Shown here piece by piece: positions 61,436 through 64,000 of a DNA stretch of 64,000 nucleotides. The notes beneath the pieces were generated by a model that saw nothing but the letters and a program-made list of their open reading frames with translations, made no database searches and was not told where the DNA came from. How positions within the stretch are numbered: position 1 is the first letter of the stretch; each line of letters opens with the position of its first letter. Source of the DNA: Perlabentimonas sp046542995 (GTDB taxonomy: Bacteria > Bacteroidota > Bacteroidia > Bacteroidales > Tenuifilaceae); NCBI GenBank assembly GCA_046542995.1, contig JBKHAH010000006.1:1-64000 (forward strand), read 5' to 3'. A program made the position numbers and the translations under genes.

Positions 61436-61991
61436 CACCAAAAATAAAGTTAGTTTCAATATCTTTAAATAAAGGAAGCACATTGTCCTTAGCAGAAACA
61501 ATGGCCTCATTCACATCCATATTCCAATCAATGGATAAGTCGGGGTCGTTGTACCTTACGCCTCGTTCAGCATCGGCCCTGTAAAAACTGTCGCATTTGT
61601 ACAAAACTGTGGCACTGGCAGAGAGCACTGAGAATCCGTGGGCAAACCCTCTGGGCACAAAGAGCATTTGTTTATTCTCATCGTTGAGTTCGCAAGAAAA
61701 AACCTTACCAAATGTTGGTGAGTTCTTTCGGATATCAACAGCAACATCAAGTATCCTGCCATTTAAAACTCTAACCAGTTTTGCTTGCGCAAAGGGAGCC
61801 AATTGATAATGTAATCCTCTAATTGTTCCAAATTTTGAGTAGGATTGGTTATCCTGAACAAACTGATTAGCGATGCCCAGATCGGTAAATTTCTGTAAAT
61901 TATACGATTCAAAGAAATACCCCCTGGAATCCTCAAAAACATTTGGTTCAACAATATATAGGTCACAAATTGGCGTGTCAATTAATTTCAT
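61425..61991 (-). CDS. rfbC: dTDP-4-dehydrorhamnose 3,5-epimerase
   Basis: The protein is 188 aa. A cupin fold with FEDSRGYFFESYNLQKF, GTIRGLHYQLAPFAQAKLVRVL and the catalytic His in GLHYQ plus a Tyr-containing YKCDSFYRADAE loop. DIRKNSPTFGK and FVPRGFAHGF are family signatures. It epimerises the C3 and C5 positions of dTDP-4-keto-6-deoxyglucose. It overlaps rfbA by 4 bp. Confidence 0.96.
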   Translation of the reverse strand: MKLIDTPICDLYIVEPNVFEDSRGYFFESYNLQKFTDLGIANQFVQDNQSYSKFGTIRGLHYQLAPFAQAKLVRVLNGRILDVAVDIRKNSPTFGKVFSCELNDENKQMLFVPRGFAHGFSVLSASATVLYKCDSFYRADAERGVRYNDPDLSIDWNMDVNEAIVSAKDNVLPLFKDIETNFIFGGDY

Positions 61992-62869
61992 CGCTGGTAA
62001 TAATCTTCGTTAGCAATTCTTTTAAGGTACATTCCGTATTGATTTTTTGAGAGAGGTTCCGCAAGTTTTAACAGCTGCTCTTTAGTTATAAAGCCATTCT
62101 TATATGCTATCTCTTCTAAACATGCAATTTTCAGCCCCTGCCTCTCCTCTATTGTTTGAATAAACACGGATGCCTGCAACAAACTTTCGTGGGTACCTGT
62201 ATCGAGCCAGGCCATTCCCCTGCCAAGCAACCTAACATTTAGCCTGTTTTCATTTAAATATAAACGGTTCAGGTCGGTAATTTCCAGTTCCCCCCTTGCC
62301 GATGGTTTTAATTTTTTGGCTTTAGATACCACATCGTTGCTATAGAAGTAAAGTCCGGTAACGGCGTAGTTCGATTTTGGTGAAGCAGGCTTTTCCTCAA
62401 TGCTTAAAACGCTACCCTCCTTATTAAACTTAACCACACCGTATCGTTGTGGGTCATTAACATAGTAGCCAAAAACGGTTGCTCCATCCTTGAGTTCTGC
62501 GCATTCCTGCAATACATTCGCCAATCCATGTCCATAAAAAATATTGTCGCCCAGCACAAGACAAACGGAATCGTTCCCAATAAACTCCTCTCCTATTATA
62601 AAAGCCTGGGCAAGGCCATCGGGTGATGGCTGTTCGGCATATTCAATGCTCATTCCTATTTGAGAACCATCTCCAAATAGATCCTTATACAAACCAATAT
62701 CTTTTGGGGTTGATATGATTAGCACCTCTCTTATTTTAGCAAGCATGAGCACCGACAATGGATAGTATATCATTGGTTTATCAAAAATTGGAATTATCTG
62801 CTTTGATATACTCTTGGTAATTGGGTATAAGCGCGTTCCTGCTCCCCCAGCTAATATTATTCCTTTCAT
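61988..62869 (-). CDS. rfbA: glucose-1-phosphate thymidylyltransferase
   Basis: The protein is 293 aa. MKGIILAGGAGTRLYPIT is the nucleotidyltransferase signature, with SKQIIPIFDKPMIYYPLS, LGDNIFYGHGL and ITDLNRLYLNENRL. It makes dTDP-glucose from dTTP and glucose-1-phosphate. The 4-bp overlap with rfbC and the 4-bp gap from the upstream decarboxylase-like gene indicate one operon. rfbB (4,6-dehydratase), needed between RfbA and RfbC, is not inside the window. Confidence 0.96.
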   Translation of the reverse strand: MKGIILAGGAGTRLYPITKSISKQIIPIFDKPMIYYPLSVLMLAKIREVLIISTPKDIGLYKDLFGDGSQIGMSIEYAEQPSPDGLAQAFIIGEEFIGNDSVCLVLGDNIFYGHGLANVLQECAELKDGATVFGYYVNDPQRYGVVKFNKEGSVLSIEEKPASPKSNYAVTGLYFYSNDVVSKAKKLKPSARGELEITDLNRLYLNENRLNVRLLGRGMAWLDTGTHESLLQASVFIQTIEERQGLKIACLEEIAYKNGFITKEQLLKLAEPLSKNQYGMYLKRIANEDYYQR

Positions 62870-62873
62870 TCTG

Positions 62874-63815
62874 TTATCTGTTAAGTATTTGCTTAAAATA
62901 ATTAATCGTACTTTCTAGCCCCTCATCAATTTTTACCTTTGGCTCCCATCCGTTTAAAACCTGCTTGGCCAAAGATATATCTGGTTTACGCTTTACAGGG
63001 TCATCAGATGGAAGTTCGTGATAGGTTATTTTAGACTTGCTACCTGTAAGTTCAACGATTCGGTTAGCCATGCTTTGAATTGAATACTCAATGGGGTTAC
63101 CAAGATTAACAGGCCCTGTAATATCCTTGCTGGTACTCATTAATCGAACCATCGCTTCAATCAAATCATCAACATACATGAAGCTCCTGGTCTGTTTCCC
63201 ATCACCATATAGCGTAATATCCTCACCCTTTAACGCTTGAACAATAAAGTTCGATATCACACGACCGTCATCAGGGCGCATTCTTGGACCGTAAGTATTG
63301 AAAATTCTTGCAATCTTAATGTCAACATTATTCTGCTGATTATAACTCATAAAAAGTGTCTCAGCACATCTCTTCCCCTCATCGTAGCATGCTCTGGATC
63401 CAATAGGATTTACATTCCCCCAGTAAGATTCTGGTTGAGGATGAATAGAAGGATCACCGTAAACCTCGCTTGTAGATGCTTGAAAAATTTTGGCCTTTAC
63501 ACGTTTAGCCAAACCTAACATGTTAATGGCCCCCATAACCGATGTTTTAACCGTTTTTATGCCGTTGTACTGATAATGTATGGGTGATGCCGGACAAGCC
63601 AGATTATATATCTCATCAACCTCTACAAATAGTGGCATAGTTACATCATGCCTTATCACTTCAAAATAAGGATTATCAAAAAGATGAATGATGTTTGATT
63701 TGCTACCTGTAAAGAAGTTGTCGGCACATATTACATCATGCCCATCTGAGAGTAATCTCTCACAAAGATGAGACCCTAAGAAACCGGCTCCACCTGTTAC
63801 TAAAACTCTCTTCAT
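62874..63815 (-). CDS. UDP-glucuronate decarboxylase-like SDR (UXS family)
   Basis: The protein is 313 aa. VLVTGGAGFLGSHLCERLL is the NAD-binding Gly motif. IYNLACPASPIHYQYN, the catalytic QASTSEVYGDP and the YDEGKRCAETLFM (YxxxK) stretch, and IFNTYGPRMRPDDGRVI define the UXS branch of extended SDRs. It would convert UDP-glucuronate to UDP-xylose. Its place as first gene of the rfbA-rfbC-rfbD run, where rfbB is usual, is notable, but the sequence is UXS-like rather than RfbB-like. Confidence 0.85.
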   Translation of the reverse strand: MKRVLVTGGAGFLGSHLCERLLSDGHDVICADNFFTGSKSNIIHLFDNPYFEVIRHDVTMPLFVEVDEIYNLACPASPIHYQYNGIKTVKTSVMGAINMLGLAKRVKAKIFQASTSEVYGDPSIHPQPESYWGNVNPIGSRACYDEGKRCAETLFMSYNQQNNVDIKIARIFNTYGPRMRPDDGRVISNFIVQALKGEDITLYGDGKQTRSFMYVDDLIEAMVRLMSTSKDITGPVNLGNPIEYSIQSMANRIVELTGSKSKITYHELPSDDPVKRKPDISLAKQVLNGWEPKVKIDEGLESTINYFKQILNR

Positions 63816-64000
63816 TAAGTAAATATATTAATAAATAATTATGTTATTTAGCGAATAATAAACATCAAAGATATTCTACGATAAATAAAAACGAAAGCAT
63901 TTGATGAAATAATATCTTGTTTGCTAAAAAATAATGCTTTACATTGTGTAAGTACCATAATTAACAATCTCATTTTTTTGCAAATATGTAAAAGAACAAT
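63816..64000. other. AT-rich region upstream of the sugar-nucleotide operon
   Basis: 185 bp to the window edge, strongly AT-rich. On the minus strand a TATATTTA close to the gene start is a near match to the -7 consensus. No ORF is visible. Confidence 0.3.

Noticed and set aside
1..64000. tRNA, rRNA or known riboswitch
   Set aside because: Intergenic gaps were scanned by eye for cloverleaf or conserved leader motifs; none was convincing.

Overview
The window reads as a chromosome segment of a Bacteroidota (Bacteroidales-like) bacterium. Three things support this. Promoters carry the Bacteroidota -7 box TAnnTTFG-type motif (TAnnTTTG; for example TATCTTTG at 5603-5610 and TACCTTTG at 28780-28787). 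There is a type IX secretion cargo with a C-terminal sorting domain (30175-32880). Typical family members are also present: a TonB-dependent receptor with a carboxypeptidase-like N-domain, a DoxX/thioredoxin fusion, FKBP lipoproteins including a GldI-like one, and FtsK followed by LolA. No rRNA, tRNA, CRISPR array, transposase or integrase was seen.

Layout. 1-1500: accessory left end, with a HigB/HigA toxin-antitoxin pair whose toxin is frameshifted, an attC-like hairpin element, and a secreted protein of unknown function. 1509-16778: mostly housekeeping, with ftsK-lolA, a YhcC-like radical SAM protein, an AddB-like nuclease, an unusual pentapeptide-repeat K+ channel, a secreted MsrB, tmk, folP and the c-di-AMP synthase cdaA. 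16892-25479: a TonB receptor, small redox enzymes, a REP-like palindromic element, and unknown or outer-membrane-like proteins. 26193-29999: an RRM protein, a carbamate kinase/ornithine carbamoyltransferase operon, and a methionine gamma-lyase-like enzyme. 30175-43558: T9SS cargo, mtgA, TPR protein, MATE and SSS transporters, and a large ABCG-like ABC protein with two exported partners. 43574-48072: ribH, TPR protein, recF-DUF721, ndk and nrnA. 48069-51489: four consecutive FKBP-type lipoproteins. 51495-56275: RsmI-like, BASS transporter, MBL hydrolase, PLP enzyme, TatD and YjbQ. 56438-58751: a second accessory island. 58805-63815: a sugar-nucleotide block (phosphohexomutase, rfbD, rfbC, rfbA, UDP-glucuronate decarboxylase-like) for surface polysaccharide.

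The most interesting signal is a family of three ~130-bp imperfect inverted repeats (480-610, about 56968-57100, 57819-57950). Each starts 10-20 bases after the stop codon of a minus-strand accessory gene, and each ends shortly before the next minus-strand gene. Two of them share about 85 bp of clear homology, and all three share arm motifs with AAC/GTT-like cores. This is the layout of integron-type gene cassettes (gene plus attC). Here the cassettes are a plug-like secreted protein, HigBA, a voltage-gated-type K+ channel with a zinc-ribbon tail, and MntA-HepT. No recombinase lies in the window, so the mobilising machinery is unknown.

Metabolically, the carbamate kinase/OTC pair suggests citrulline- or arginine-linked ATP synthesis, the phosphohexomutase feeds glucose-1-phosphate to the dTDP-rhamnose genes, and FolP/CdaA sit together as in many Bacteroidota. 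Start codons were moved from the longest possible ORF where a promoter, terminator or family alignment ruled it out; these cases are stated.
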